Assembly (NCBI GenBank): GCA_021292165.1
Contig: CM037877.1
Coordinates: forward strand, 7,307,980-7,371,979
Length of the DNA: 64,000 bases
Direction of reading: 5' to 3'
Source of the DNA: Shinisaurus crocodilurus
Taxonomy: Eukaryota; Chordata; Lepidosauria; Squamata; Shinisauridae
Shown here: piece by piece, positions 40,840 to 51,846 of the stretch
Layout: each line of letters starts with the position of its first letter
Numbering within the stretch: position 1 is the stretch's first letter
Position numbers and translations under genes: made by a program
Notes under the pieces: generated by a model
Database searches by the model: none
Told to the model about the DNA's origin: nothing
Seen by the model: only the letters and a program-made list of their open reading frames with translations

Positions 40840-40976
40840 GGGTGAAATCCTACGCATGTTTAGACAGAAAAAAAAAAGTCCTACAACTCCCAGCATTCCC
40901 CAGCCGGCATGGCTGGCTGGGGAGTGCTGGGAATTGTACAACTTCTTTCTGTCTAAACATGCGTAGGATTGTACCT
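40840..40976. mobile_element. family D chimeric foldback element with TTA flanks
   Basis: The outer arms (AATCCTACGCATGTTTAGAC and its inverse) are like family P. The inner arms CTACAACTCCCAGCATTCCC and inverse around GGCATGGC are like family A. TTA occurs at 40837-40839 and 40977-40979. Near-perfect pairing over its length. Confidence 0.8.
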
Positions 40977-41989
40977 TTAGAGACTTTATGGGAGGGCTAC
41001 TGCCTTTTTCTGTAATGTGTATGTCTGTGCCCGTGCTTGAAATTTCTCAAACTAGTATCTGCTCAGTAAGTCCTTTGGTGTGGCTGATGCTGTTTATTTC
41101 GTCTCTTCACTTCTAATAATGGCAGTTTGCCTATTTCTCACCATATGGTGATGGTGGTGCAGCGGGGAGGGAAGAGACCTTCAGAGACTCTCTCATGTGA
41201 ATTAGCCTGTAAAACAGTAAGGACTGAAAACAAAATCCTGCATTTCAAAAGCTACACTGGATCCACTGATGCAGATTCTGAAATCAGATAGTCATCTCTG
41301 AATATTTGGAGCTGAATTTCCCTGACTATAACACAGTCTGGGGCCTGTTTTGAGATTTTCAGAGTGGGGCTTTTGTTAATGAAGACCCTATCTCCAAAAG
41401 CGTCTGGAGCCAAATGTCAGCTACATATTGGCTTTTCATGGGTCATTGCTTTAAATTAAATAATCTGGCAGACTCTCATACAGATTGCTGCAGGCTGAAG
41501 CAACAGAAGTTAGCACTGTTTCTAATCCCCTGAGATAAACCTGGTCTGAGTTCCACTGAGCTAGAATCACTGAACAGATTTCTCTGGAAGTTTCGGCCCC
41601 ATATCAAAATTTGCTGGATCTATTAGTATGCATACCAATTAGTCATTGGGTTCAGAGGGGATTCTGTCAGGATGAAACGGGATAACCTCAAGCATACTGC
41701 CCTGAGCTACTTAGAAGAATGGAAGAGTACAAATCTGTTGTATAAATACGTTCATGTTTAACACATCAGTTTACGCCGCATCATGGGATTCGTAGTATTC
41801 TCACTGTAAATGTAATAAACAAACCCAGGGTTACTGTCTGTGTCATGCATTATGTGAAACTGACAGAACTGGAGGAACATATATTACCCATTGAGACAAG
41901 GATGAATGAATGCATCTCTTTCTTTATATTAACGTATTCCAGAGTTATCTTTAGACGCTGTGATGTATAATTTATTCTTCACATCTTTC
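40977..41989. other. unassigned unique sequence
   Basis: No recognised repeat or gene. 41220-41480 and 41740-41960 are AT-rich and unique. Confidence 0.4.
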
Positions 41990-42340
41990 CCTCGCTCTGT
42001 TCAGCGCATGCCAGCATTGCAACAAGCACCTTTGGTTTGACTACCCTTCTCATCACTAGCATATAATGCGATGCAGGGTGGTTGACTCATACCTACATTC
42101 ATCGCAATGAAAGAGGGGGCTGCAGTTTCTCCCTGGCAGCCTGTACCTCTGCAAAGTGTTATTTCTGGGAAAAACACACCCTCCAACTCCCCCTCTCACT
42201 GTCTCCTGCCTGGCAGATTCTTGCTGCATGGCGAGCGAGTGAGCTAAGTTCATTAAAATAGAATTTGGTGGGTTATCACACCAAATTAACTCCACTTGCA
42301 TCTGCTGCCTGTCACTTTTGATCCTTCCTCCCTTTTATCA
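41990..42340. other. candidate conserved non-coding element
   Basis: Unique sequence including CATTAAAATAGAATTTGGTG and the imperfect palindrome AATTTGGTGGGTTATCACACCAAATT (spanning about 42265-42290), plus GCATTGCAACAAGCACCTTTGGTTTGAC. No coding frame. Confidence 0.4.
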
Positions 42341-42857
42341 CTTAATACTTCTGCTACCTGCCCAAGCCAACTTTACAGTGAGCGGCAGTCGTAGGCTCCA
42401 GTTAGCGCTGCTTGCTCTGCAAACTCCTTCCTATTTCGCCTGGACATTGGAGGAAAGGAGGCTTCCTTCTGGCCAAGGCCATTTGCTCACTGTCACGTCA
42501 GAGAATAAGCACTGTTCTCGGTATAGAAACAATAGATTGCAAAATAGCATTCCACCACCACGGCTTTGTCTCGCTTGAATCAAAATCCTTTTTGACATCC
42601 TGATCCACATCAGATAGAAAGTTTACCAGGAAGCCTAATATTGGATCTAGCAGCTAGAAGATGGCTTGGCCTGGCCATGTGCTCAAGGCAACTCTGAATA
42701 TCCTCTAATTTTGATATTCATTTCAAAAGTAACCCATTCACTGCAGTTGGACAACTCATCTCATGGAACATTGATATGGTTTCAGTCCTGTTGGGATCAT
42801 AGGAAGCTACCTTATATACCAAGTCATAGGTCCATCTAGCTTAGTATTGTATACAAC

Positions 42858-42977
42858 AGGGGGTAGGCAACCTGGTGCTCCCCCCCCCCGATATTTTGGA
42901 CTCTAACTGCATAAGCCCCAGACAGCATGGCCAATAGTCAGGGATCATGGGAGTGGTAGTCCAAAACACCTGGAGGG
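42858..42977. mobile_element. foldback element, family C
   Basis: GGTAGGCAACCTGGTGCTCC and inverse GGAGGGTTGCCTGCC, inner arm GGACTCTAACTGCATAAGCCCC and GGGATCATGGGAGTGGTAGTCC. A C run has expanded at 42881-42890. Confidence 0.7.
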
Positions 42978-43051
42978 TTGCCTGCCACTGGAGGCTTGAC
43001 TACCAGGTGGCCTATCATCGGTCTTCACTGACTGGCAGGATCTCTTTAGGG

Positions 43052-43186
43052 CAGTGTTCTCCAACCTTGGGTCCCCAGATGTTTCTGGCCTACAACTCCC
43101 AGCATGCCCCAGCCAGCATAGCTGGCTGGGGCATGCTGGGAGTTGTAGGCCAAAAACATCTGGGGACCCAAGGTTGGAGAACACTG
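43052..43186. mobile_element. hAT-like foldback element, family A, nearly perfect palindrome
   Basis: Starts CAGTGTTCTCCAACCTTGGG and ends GGTTGGAGAACACTG. Flanks CTTTAGGG and CTCTAGAG match at 6 of 8. Both arms contain CTACAACTCCCAGCATGCCC. The arms differ at only one or two positions. Confidence 0.88.
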
Positions 43187-43913
43187 CTCTAGAGTTTCAG
43201 AGAGGAGTCTTTCCCAGCCCTACTTGGAGATAACATGGATTGAAACTGGCACCTTCTACATGCAAGGCATGTGCTGTACCACGGCACTAAGCTATGGTTC
43301 AGCACCCCTTCGTTCCGCTGGCTGCTTCTTGTTCATGGCACCATTTCCCCCTCCTCTTCCTCCTGTCCCCCCAACTCACTGCTGTTTAATCTGATTGGCT
43401 GTGGCAGCCCATGTGATTTTGGGTACAAGTGTCTCTGACTTTATCACGTCAGATACTGTATAGTATTGCAACGCCACCAGCAAAATCATGAGGGTCACCT
43501 CCATCAATACGATCAAACGAGCAGAGGCAAATGAGGCCGAGGGGTGGGGTGGGGAAACAAGAAGAAGGAAGATGGCACCCAGAATTGTGTGGATTTAAAC
43601 ATCTTGGGGCAGTACCCAAGGCTGCCATTAGTGCTTGCTAGACAAAGGGGGGAAAGTGGCAATTTGCCACCAAATTTCCCCTTTGCATAGCAAATTCTAA
43701 TGATGTTGCACTAGTGTTGGTATTAGGCCAGGGTAGTGTTATTAGTGCCAGCGCTGTGACAGCATTAGATACGACCTCATCCATTTGCAATAAAGGATGA
43801 GAACAAGAGAAAACAGGTGGTGCTTTCTGACACTCACCAAAACGAACATGAAATGAGGTAAGTCCTTTTTTGACTCATCCCTGATTTTGCTGGGGAATAT
43901 GGACACTGACGTC

Positions 43914-44061
43914 CAGTGCTTTTTTTCTGGAGAAAAGGGTACCGGAACTCTTGGATTACATTTCCTCGGGAGTAGATGGCGATTAAATTGTAATGCAATT
44001 AATAGAAGAAAAGGTGTTGGAACTCAGCTTCCGGTGAGTTCCACCAGAAAAAAAAGCCCTG
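43914..44061. mobile_element. hAT-like element, family E copy 2, perfect 8-bp duplication
   Basis: CAGTGCTTTTTTTCTGGAGA to CCAGAAAAAAAAGCCCTG, flanked by CTGACGTC at 43906-43913 and 44062-44069. Inverse orientation relative to 29802-29947 and closely similar to it, so the family was active fairly recently. Confidence 0.9.
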
Positions 44062-44219
44062 CTGACGTCTCCTGCCGCATTCTCCCCTACAGAAGAAGTG
44101 AGCCAGGAACCACCACGTTCTTTCTCATCCCTGACATGTCATGTTGTTTGCTTGCCCCAATTCTCACAGAGCTAAATCTTTACTCTTATGTGAGCAACAC
44201 TGACATCCCCCACCTCCAC

Positions 44220-44900
44220 TGGTGAATGAACATGTTTCTCTGAAGTACAAGTTAGCCTGACCTATGACCCAAGGGCCATTAAGAGGTTAACAGCGGAAAC
44301 AGAAAACAAAGGCCAAATGAATAAGCCACGCACAATGGCTCCAATTAGACATACATTTAAAGATCATAAGTATATGTCACTGCACTATTCTGTGAATTAC
44401 AAATGATGATCTCCGTTCCCCCTCTCCTGCGCCCAGTTATTATAAGAGGAAGCAAACAAACCCCAGGTCACGACTGGCTGATTAGTACAAACCATTGACA
44501 CATTTCTGCACTCGCTGGAGCTGTGGGCTTAAATAACGTCGACGTGCTCAGATAACACTGGGGTGATGTGATTACATCAGCCAATCAAGCTTTGGGGCCC
44601 TGGATTTGACCCTCAGCTAATGGACTGATACAGGCACATTCACCTCCTCTTTTTCTGAGTGGTGTTGCTTGGTCTTTAATAGCCATGGTTCATTCAAATT
44701 ACTTGTGTGACGCTTCAGATGTTAACCCCTTCACTTGCAGCAGAAGTTGGAATCTTGAGACAGCATTCAAAGACATCAATCCTAGGCCACAGTAAGTCCA
44801 GGAGGCACCAGTCTGCAAATATTTAGCTCAGGTATTTCCATCACATCTGAAAGTGTGCACCAGAGGTTCAGAAAAAGGAAGCAGTACAGCCCTTCTTGTC
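44220..44900. other. candidate conserved non-coding element cluster
   Basis: Nearly 700 bp without a recognisable repeat, containing GCTCCAATTAGACATACATT, GTGATGTGATTACATCAGCC, AATCAAGCTTTGGGG and GGTGTTGCTTGGTCTTTAAT. Many homeodomain/TCF/nuclear-receptor-like motifs, no frame. Confidence 0.45.
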
Positions 44901-45494
44901 AGGGAAAAGGGATTTTAGCCTAACCATCTCCCTAACACGATCTATGTGTCTTTCTTTTTTCTTTGAATACGGGGAAAGCAGTTGGTCCCTTACCACTATT
45001 CCAAAGTGATAGAGTCCCCAAATACATGTATATCTCCGCCACTCCTTGAATGTTCAGATCGGCCAATTTGCACACTGTCTCAGACTGGACTAGCCTCTGC
45101 GCATGGGGGAGATGGGGTGCATGGGCAATGCCTCCCCCTCCCCCAGTTCCATCTCTGTCATAGTCCTACCTTTCAGAAGAGGAGGGCCCCCCAGAATGTG
45201 AATTTATGTATTCTGGCTCTCCCAAGCCCATTCCTCAAAGAGGCAGGAGAGCTGAGCCAGGAGAATCTGATCAGAATTTTTAAATGAGTTTTACTGTAAC
45301 GTTATTGTTGTCTGGATGCTTTTAGGTCCTTGAGTTTCCCATTGGGAAAATGAATAAATGAATGAAAGAGTTCTGAACTGAGCCCAGACAGATCACTCTC
45401 CAAAATTTGGTCCTGGTTCAGGATGGCCCCACCGAGTGCCACCCAGGAGGGCGGGTTGGGTTGAGCTTGTCCATCACTTATTGCAATGGCAGTA

Positions 45495-45497
<3 letters not shown>

Positions 45498-45525
<28 letters not shown>
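45498..45525. repeat. (GT)n microsatellite
   Basis: Fourteen uninterrupted GT units. Confidence 0.95.
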
Positions 45526-45576
45526 AACTATTGTCCACCCATTGTTCTGAGGGACTTTTATATAAGTTGTTACAAG

Positions 45577-45998
45577 TAGGGATGGATGCGTCTGTCAATC
45601 TCCATTTATCCCAGTTTCTCATTTTTCCAGTCTTAAGTTCAGTTTGGTTCAAACTTTGAGGATTTTCCCATCCTTCAGTCTGGTTCATCCTGAACTTTGA
45701 GGAATTTTTTAAAAAAGTTCTCATGCATATTCATAAGCATTCTCCTAATACATGCATTTTTGTATGCATTTTGGCCTATTAGACACTTTTTACAAGCATT
45801 TTCCTAGTATAATGCATTTTTAAAACATTCTTTCCCCTAATATGCATGTCCTTTGCATCCATTTTTCGATTAGAGAACTCCATTGCAAAATTCGGAGAAG
45901 TGCAAATTTCAAAGGATAACTGAATTTTGGTTCCCATACTGGCTTGAAAGTGTGGAATCGGGTAAAATGTGAACTGAACTAATCTCTCCCCGTCGCTA
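45577..45998. mobile_element. family T hAT element, copy 3, perfect 8-bp duplication
   Basis: TAGGGATGGATGCGTCTGTC to CTCTCCCCGTCGCTA, 422 bp, flanked by GTTACAAG at 45569-45576 and 45999-46006. The interior repeats units such as CTAATACATGCATTTTTGTA and ends GAGAAGTGCAAATTTCAAAG, AGGATAACTGAATTTTGGTT. This is the reference copy for the family in this window. Confidence 0.9.
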
Positions 45999-46006
45999 GT
46001 TACAAG

Positions 46007-46904
46007 TCAGATCAGGATATCTTTGACATTGTGTACATGACTTTTGGGGGCTCTAAGGGGGTCTGTAAATCCTGTTGGTCATGACAGAACTCTTTGGGCT
46101 CTCACTAGGCATTCTTCCACTGTTTTGCCTGAGAAGGAACCTCCAGATTTACTTTGAATGATGCTTTAGGTCAGTGTTTCTGAAACATTTTGAGGTAGCC
46201 TCTTCTCCCCTGCAACACATACACTTCTGAGCATCTCCTACCATGTGTGTATCTTCCAGCCAGCACCAATAATCTAATTCACAGGCGAGCATGCTGAGAT
46301 TCCCATACAGCTTCCTGCAGTCTCCTGTTGCTGCATACAAGGATCTTTGGATTTTTAAGCTTAGCACTGGCATCAGAAGGGGTACAGTGAATCCCTTCCT
46401 ATTGATTTCCCCTGCCCTTCCCAGATAATACAGCTGGCTGTCCTGTTCAACCCTCTGCAAGCAACAGAAATGCAACATCATGCTTCTTTTATGAAAACAC
46501 CACCCACCCTAACCACCAGTGACATCTCCCTTGGAGAAAAGGTTGCAAGGGAACAGAAGGGATCACCCAACTACCAACCCTATAATAAGAGTCCTGTACA
46601 TTTGCTGCGGTAATGCACTGGATCTGTCCCCAGCACAGAGGCCTGTTCTGTGGGTCCTTATCATATCTGGCAGGCCTGCCCAACCTGAAACCATCTGAGT
46701 GAAGTCTCCGAAATTGTCTGAAAGTGGAGTGTCAGGAAGATGCTTGCATGGCAGATGACATCTCCTCTTGGCAGAGTTTAATAACATCCCTGCTGCTCAT
46801 GCCTCATGATAAAATAACAAAGGCGAAAAATTCTAAGCAATCTAAGACAGACACTGGACTCCTAGCTGAGGATGAGTAGAAAGAACAGAGAGAGTGAGGC
46901 GGGG
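46007..46904. other. unassigned sequence
   Basis: CAGTGTTTCTGAAACATTTTG at 46173 resembles a hAT terminus but no opposite end was found. Otherwise unique, no gene. Confidence 0.4.
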
Positions 46905-47095
46905 AGGGGGGGCCTCCATGCAGAAGGCCCCAGGTTCAAACCCTGACATTACCAGTGAAAAGGAGCAGGTGGCAGGTGATGGAAACAATTCTACTTTTGC
47001 TGGAGACCATGAATAGCCACTGCCAGTCAGAATAGATAATACCAGGAAAGACGAAGAAAACGTCTGGCCTAGTATAAGACATCTTCCTATGTGGA
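46905..47095 (+). mobile_element. SINE type A, partial
   Basis: CATGCAGAAGGCCCCAGGTT, CAAACCCTGACATTACCAGT (B-box side), CAGGTGGCAGGTGATGGAAA, GCCACTGCCAGTCAGAATAG and end ATAAGACATCTTCCTATG. Confidence 0.75.
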
Positions 47096-47304
47096 ATTCT
47101 CCGTCATTTCAGATGCTACATATGCCTACTCATGTCTTGACACAGAGAAAATGGCTGCAGTCAGTGCATCGTGGGTAACATGCAAATGGTCCCAAGCATG
47201 AGTCGCATCTGAAAAAACCCAGAAAATCTTCTCTGCAGCATTCGGGCTCTTCTTTCCTGGACTAGATGAATGGATTATGTCAGCTGAGCTACAGTGATAA
47301 GGAT

Positions 47305-48027
47305 AGCTGAATCTGTAGGTTTTGTTTTCTCCCAAACTGGAATTTTTAAAATGTTCAAGTTCTTTCTCTCCTGAATATTTATTTATTTATTCATATTTAT
47401 ACCCCGCCTTTTTTCCTGAAAGGAACCCAAGGCGGCTTACATAGTTCTCCTCCTCCTCTCCTTGTTATCCTCACAACAACCCTGTGAGGTAGGTTAGGCT
47501 GAGAGTCAGTGACTGGCCCAAAGTCACCCAGTGAGCTTCATTGCCGAGCGGAGACTAGAACCCGGATCTCCCGAGTCCCAGTCCAACACTCTCACCACTA
47601 CACCACACTGGCTCTGAAGAAGCCATTCTCTGAAGAACGTTGCCATTTTTTCTTGGTAAATTCTGATCAAAAAATGAACTGAAACAAAATTCTCAGCTGT
47701 TGACATTCAACAGGTGCAGCTATTCCCAGCATGGAGAGGACCATGATGTACCTGCCTGCCATATAGATGAGGAGCCTATTAGAAAAAAATAGGTGGCAAC
47801 CTTGATTCAGAAGAACTAACATGGCTGAATACACAGGGATTCAGAGTCAGACTTTTAAGAGTTAGCACTCAGCGCCCTGGGTCTGACGGACAAATCTGTC
47901 AGTTTTGGTTTCTCCCACATTCATTTTTTTTTTAAAATAGCAAGTTTTTCCTGAATATGGAGAACTTTACCAATTTTGGTAAATTCTTATCAAAACCAGA
48001 CTGAAATGAAATTCTCACCCATGCCTA
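47305..48027 (-). repeat. interspersed repeat R, copy 2, with nested SINE
   Basis: On the minus strand it shows GCATGGGTGAGAATTTCATT, GGGAGAAACCAAAACTGACA, AAGGTTGCCACCTATTTTTT and GGCAGGCAGGTACATCATGG, then ACCATG/CTCTCCATGC, the same order as 14895-15340. A SINE type B (47378-47617) lies inside or at its edge. Confidence 0.6.
47378..47617 (-). mobile_element. tRNA-headed SINE type B, full length
   Basis: Begins on the plus strand with TTTATTTATTTATTCATATT and CCCCGCCTTTTTTCC (tail) and ends CACTACACCACACTGGCTCT (head). The B-box inverse GGGACTAGAACC-like GAGACTAGAACCCGG is present. Confidence 0.9.
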
Positions 48028-48656
48028 TACAGGGGTACCTTTAGGAACACCTCCTCTCAAGTGTGTTTTCTCCTGAGTAGAAATCCATGTCTGAAGTACA
48101 ACTGGCTGATACTAGACACATACTTTTTTTCCCCTTTCGTGGAGCTCTCTCCTGAGAAAAAGAAGCCAAGCTTGCTCTGTTGGAGTTCCTCTCTTCTGAG
48201 AGGCTGTTGAAGGTTAAGAACTCATTTAAGATCAAACTTATCTGTTCTCCATTTGCTTTTGTGCAGGTCAGACCTCTCCTTTTTCAAATCAATCAATTAA
48301 TCCATACATCCAACAGGAGTTCTGAGAACATAAGAGCCGTAGTGGATTGGGCAAAAAAAAAAAAAAAATCCAACTCATTCAGCATTTGTTTTTTTACCAA
48401 CCCCAGTAGCCCACTGCATTTCTCTGAGAAGTTCACAAGCACTGCCTCTGTGGTTTGTGGCTAAATATCTATTCAGTTTTCAGCCTTGGAAATGTATGTG
48501 TGTACACTTCCCCCCTTACTCTAGCACACCTTAAAGCTTCCCCTGAAAGATGCTGGTTCAACCATTTCTTGGAAACCGTGAAGGGCAGCGAATCTACAAT
48601 TCATTTGGGAGTTTATTCTGTGGCTGAGTTGTTCTTCTACCTTAGAAGTTCTTCTT

Positions 48657-48784
48657 CAGCCTTCCCCAACATGGTACCTTCCAGATGGGTTGAGCTATAA
48701 CTCACATGAGCCCCAGCTATGGGACATGCTGACTGGGAATGATGGGAGATGTAATCTAACCCATCTGGAGGTTGAGGAAGGCTG
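48657..48784. mobile_element. foldback element, family C
   Basis: CAGCCTTCCCCAACATGGTA and GGTTGAGGAAGGCTG are inverse. The inner arms pair (CCAGATGGGTTGAGCTATAA with CTAACCCATCTGG). No clear target duplication. Confidence 0.78.
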
Positions 48785-48795
48785 TCTTAGTACGT

Positions 48796-48990
48796 CAGGA
48801 GCCAGTGTCAGTGTGTTGGACTGAGCGTTACATTTAAACCAGGTTTCAGCAATCTTAAATCACCATTCAGACTTGAAGCATAGTTTCCTGGGTGATTCTG
48901 GGCCAGTCACTCTCTCAGCCTAATCTATCTCATAGGGTTGTTGTCATGTGTGCCACTCTGAGCTGCAGTACAAGAAAGGTGTATGGAGAG
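48796..48990 (+). mobile_element. SINE type B, decayed
   Basis: AGGAGCCAGTGTCAGTGTGT, TGGGCCAGTCACTCTCTCAG and CTCATAGGGTTGTTGTCATG survive. The B-box and tail are eroded. Confidence 0.65.
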
Positions 48991-49030
48991 TGTCATTATT
49001 TAATGTCATTATATAGTTGAGTCACTAGGT

Positions 49031-49164
49031 CAGCCTTCCCCAACTGGGAGCCCCTAGATGTTTGGGACTCCTCCTCCCAGCATTCCTGACCATTGGCCAT
49101 GCTGGCTGGGCTGATGGGAGTTGAAGCCCAAAGCATCTGGAGAGCACCAGGTTGGGGAAGGCTG
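49031..49164. mobile_element. hAT-like foldback element, family C, 7/8 target duplication
   Basis: CAGCCTTCCCCAACTGGGAG to CCAGGTTGGGGAAGGCTG. CACTAGGT (49023-49030) and TACTAGGT (49165-49172) match at 7 of 8. The arms contain CCTCCCAGCATTCC and GATGGGAGTTGAAG. Confidence 0.86.
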
Positions 49165-49172
49165 TACTAGGT

Positions 49173-50931
49173 GGCACTGGACTTAGTTATACCCCGGTGG
49201 AGTCAGGAATTATTACCTGATGCTGTTATGTTCTTGTTTGAGAGAGATGATTCAGTCCTTGTCTAGCTTCCTGACTTCTGTGTCCTCTGTGCCTTCCATG
49301 ACATGGTGTCAGAAGTCAAGTTTTAAAACCACAAATTCCTAACGAGACCAAATAAAATGGCAGTGCCCTATCCCAGAAACCACCAGGTTTAATAATCCAG
49401 CAGCATGGCCCAAATGGGGAAAAACAACATCTGCTTGCTTTTCCCTGGCCACAAAGCTCCACAAAGAGGAAGGAACAGTGCAAGTGAGTTCACTATACAA
49501 TGGTGCAAGAAGCCAGCATGACAGGTTGGGTGCAATCAGTGCAAATATCATTAGGGCAATGCAATACCCCTTTGTGGCCTTGAAATACTTTCTTCAGGAC
49601 CTGCCCATGGTGGCTAGCCTGGCCAAGAGCGGAAATACCTTTGCACATTACAGTATTCCTTCCTGACCTCTTTCTCATAGACAAACACCTTCTGCATCTG
49701 AGGAAAACATGCACAAATCTATTTTCTCCCTTTCTCCATTACTTGTCAACAAGCCAGCTATTGTACAGTGGGTAAATTCCTCTATGGGGAAAAAAAGGAC
49801 CTTTCCCTCCCTTTAGACCATGGACACAAGTGATCATGGCACGGGTTGAGTCAGCTGTTGCGGTGGTAGTCACTCAGACTTACATGCATTTTGTGGCCCT
49901 CTGGGAGCACATTTACAAATTAAACAAAAGAGGCAGCAGATGTGTTCACATTCCTTCACAGGAGCTGAATCACAAGGTCAAAGAAGTGGGAAAGAAGAAA
50001 GAGAGTCTTATCAAAGGAGTGAGGCCTGTGGTGGCCAGGATTATTTCAGACGGGTTCAGACCGAAAAGTGCCGGGGGAGTTCCTGCATTGAAAGCAGGAT
50101 TGACCTTCGGCTGAGCCATCATGCCAGACTCTTGGCATTCCATACTGGAAGATAAAAAAACCCCCCATCATACCTTTACAAAAGAATTCAAAGACTATTG
50201 TTCCAGCCCTAACTTTGATTTAAACAATATCAACAAATCCAGCTTCTAACGTCCAATGTAAAGTGTAGGTGGATGCCAAAATGACACATTGTGGATATTT
50301 GTCTGTTGCTGTCCTTCCAAATTCTGGCAGTTGTTCATGTGAGAGCTTTGAGATAGTTCCCTGCAAGAGGAACAAGTGTTTCAGTGTTGTGTAATGTGGG
50401 GTGAGACCTAGGGAAGATAGAGAGGGGAGTTTATGGCCAAGCAGATTTCCTGGTCACCCCACATGATCCCAAGCAAATCTGGGCTGAAGAAAGTGAGGAT
50501 AGGGTGGCCTTCTACTCTAAGGCCAGTGGGGACCTGAAGGCTTCCACAGCAATGATGGTACCAATGTTGTGTAGAACTAACACAGAATCCTACAGCTCAC
50601 AGGGTCATGACAACTTATCCATTTTAACTCCCTGACATGAGACAAGACCTCTATACCTGAAAGATCCTCAGCAGGTCACAGTTCAACCTTTTCTTGACAA
50701 ATTTCAAAAAAGGAAGCTCCATGACCTCCTTTCAAATCTTGTGCCATTCCAGAAACCCAGGATAATGGAGATAGGCATCTCAGATTAAGTATGCTCAGCT
50801 CCATCCCAAAATGGTAGCAACCAGGATGCTTGGGCAAAACCATGACAGTTAAGCTGGTTTCAAAACAGTTTACATGTGTAATGTCAAATGTGCACCCAGA
50901 AACCAACTTTTTATTTTGCTCTATCTGATAC
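49173..50931. other. unassigned, mostly unique sequence
   Basis: No gene and no clear transposon. Frames of up to 94 codons (for example 49830-50114) show no recognisable domain. Confidence 0.45.
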
Positions 50932-51340
50932 TAGGGATGGATGAATGCACCAGTTTCAGTTTCTCTCTGTTTTTCATTTTTTCCTATCTTAGGTTTGGTT
51001 CATCCCACACCTTGAGAACTTAAAAACAAACAAACAAAAACCTTACATGAAAATTCATAAGCCCTTTTGTGCAAATTTCTCCTAATAGATCATTTTTGGT
51101 GTTCATTTGTGCCTACTACACAAATTTTTGAAAGCAATTTCCCTAATATAATGCATTTTTGAACATAGTTTCCCCTAATATATGCATTTTTGTATGTGTT
51201 TTTTGATCGGAGAGCTCCGCTGCAAAATTCAGAGAATTTCGAAGGATAACTGAATTTTAGTTCACCTAGTGGTTTGAAAGTGTGAAATTAGATAGGTTTG
51301 CATTACAATGTGAACTGAACGATTTCCCCCCTCATCCATA
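50932..51340. mobile_element. family T hAT element, copy 4
   Basis: TAGGGATGGATGAATGCACC to CCCCCTCATCCATA, with the same interior order (TAATACATTTTT-type units, GGATAACTGAATTTTAGTTC, GAAATTAGATAGGTTTGC). Flanks TCTGATAC and TCCAACAC agree at only 5 of 8, so the copy is older. Confidence 0.78.
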
Positions 51341-51824
51341 TCCAACACCCCCAGTTCCTTTTAGTGTTTTTTTTTTTTCTATCCCCTTAATTGTCCTCAC
51401 CATTCTTCATAGGAACTACTGGAATGCTGAGAAAGAAACTCCAAAGGGGAAAGAAGTTTCCAGTCTTCCCTCTAGAATCCTGGGCTTTTTTCTTTTGTTC
51501 TTGAGACCACAGTTTACAGAAGGGATGCCCTTTGGTGAAGAAAAGGAGCTCTGTGTAACAGAACAGAGCAGCTGCCGAAAAGCTCTTGCAAACAGAGCAC
51601 AGCCAAGGAGGACGTCTCCTCTTGCGCAAAAGATCTGCGCCATCAGTAATGAGCTTTCACGGCGGTTGATTTTGCAGCCGGATCTCATTGTTTTCTCTCT
51701 TCCTCCATGATCCTCTATTTGTATGAGTGCATGTGTGTATTTGTTAAACAAATTGACTCACTGGGGCTGCTGCTGGTGGTGGTACAGTTTAGGATTAAAA
51801 CACACAACAGAGGAGCAGGAAATC

Positions 51825-51846
51825 GGGTGGGTGGGTGGGTGGGTGG
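51825..51846. repeat. (GGGT)n microsatellite
   Basis: Five GGGT units. A similar run is at 9149-9172. Confidence 0.9.

Larger units (their letters stand above)
42797..43300 (-). mobile_element. SINE type A split by two foldback elements
   Basis: Minus-strand SINE: tRNA-like head (TTAGTGCCGTGGTACAGCAC, GCCTTGCATGTAGAAGGTGC), body TTTCAATCCATGTTATCTCC, and after two insertions the end ATATAAGGTAGCTTCCTATG. Inserts are a family C copy (42858-42977) and a family A copy (43052-43186). Confidence 0.78.

Noticed and set aside
46173..46220. hAT element starting CAGTGTTTCTGAAAC
   Set aside because: Only one end is recognisable; no opposite terminus or target duplication was found.
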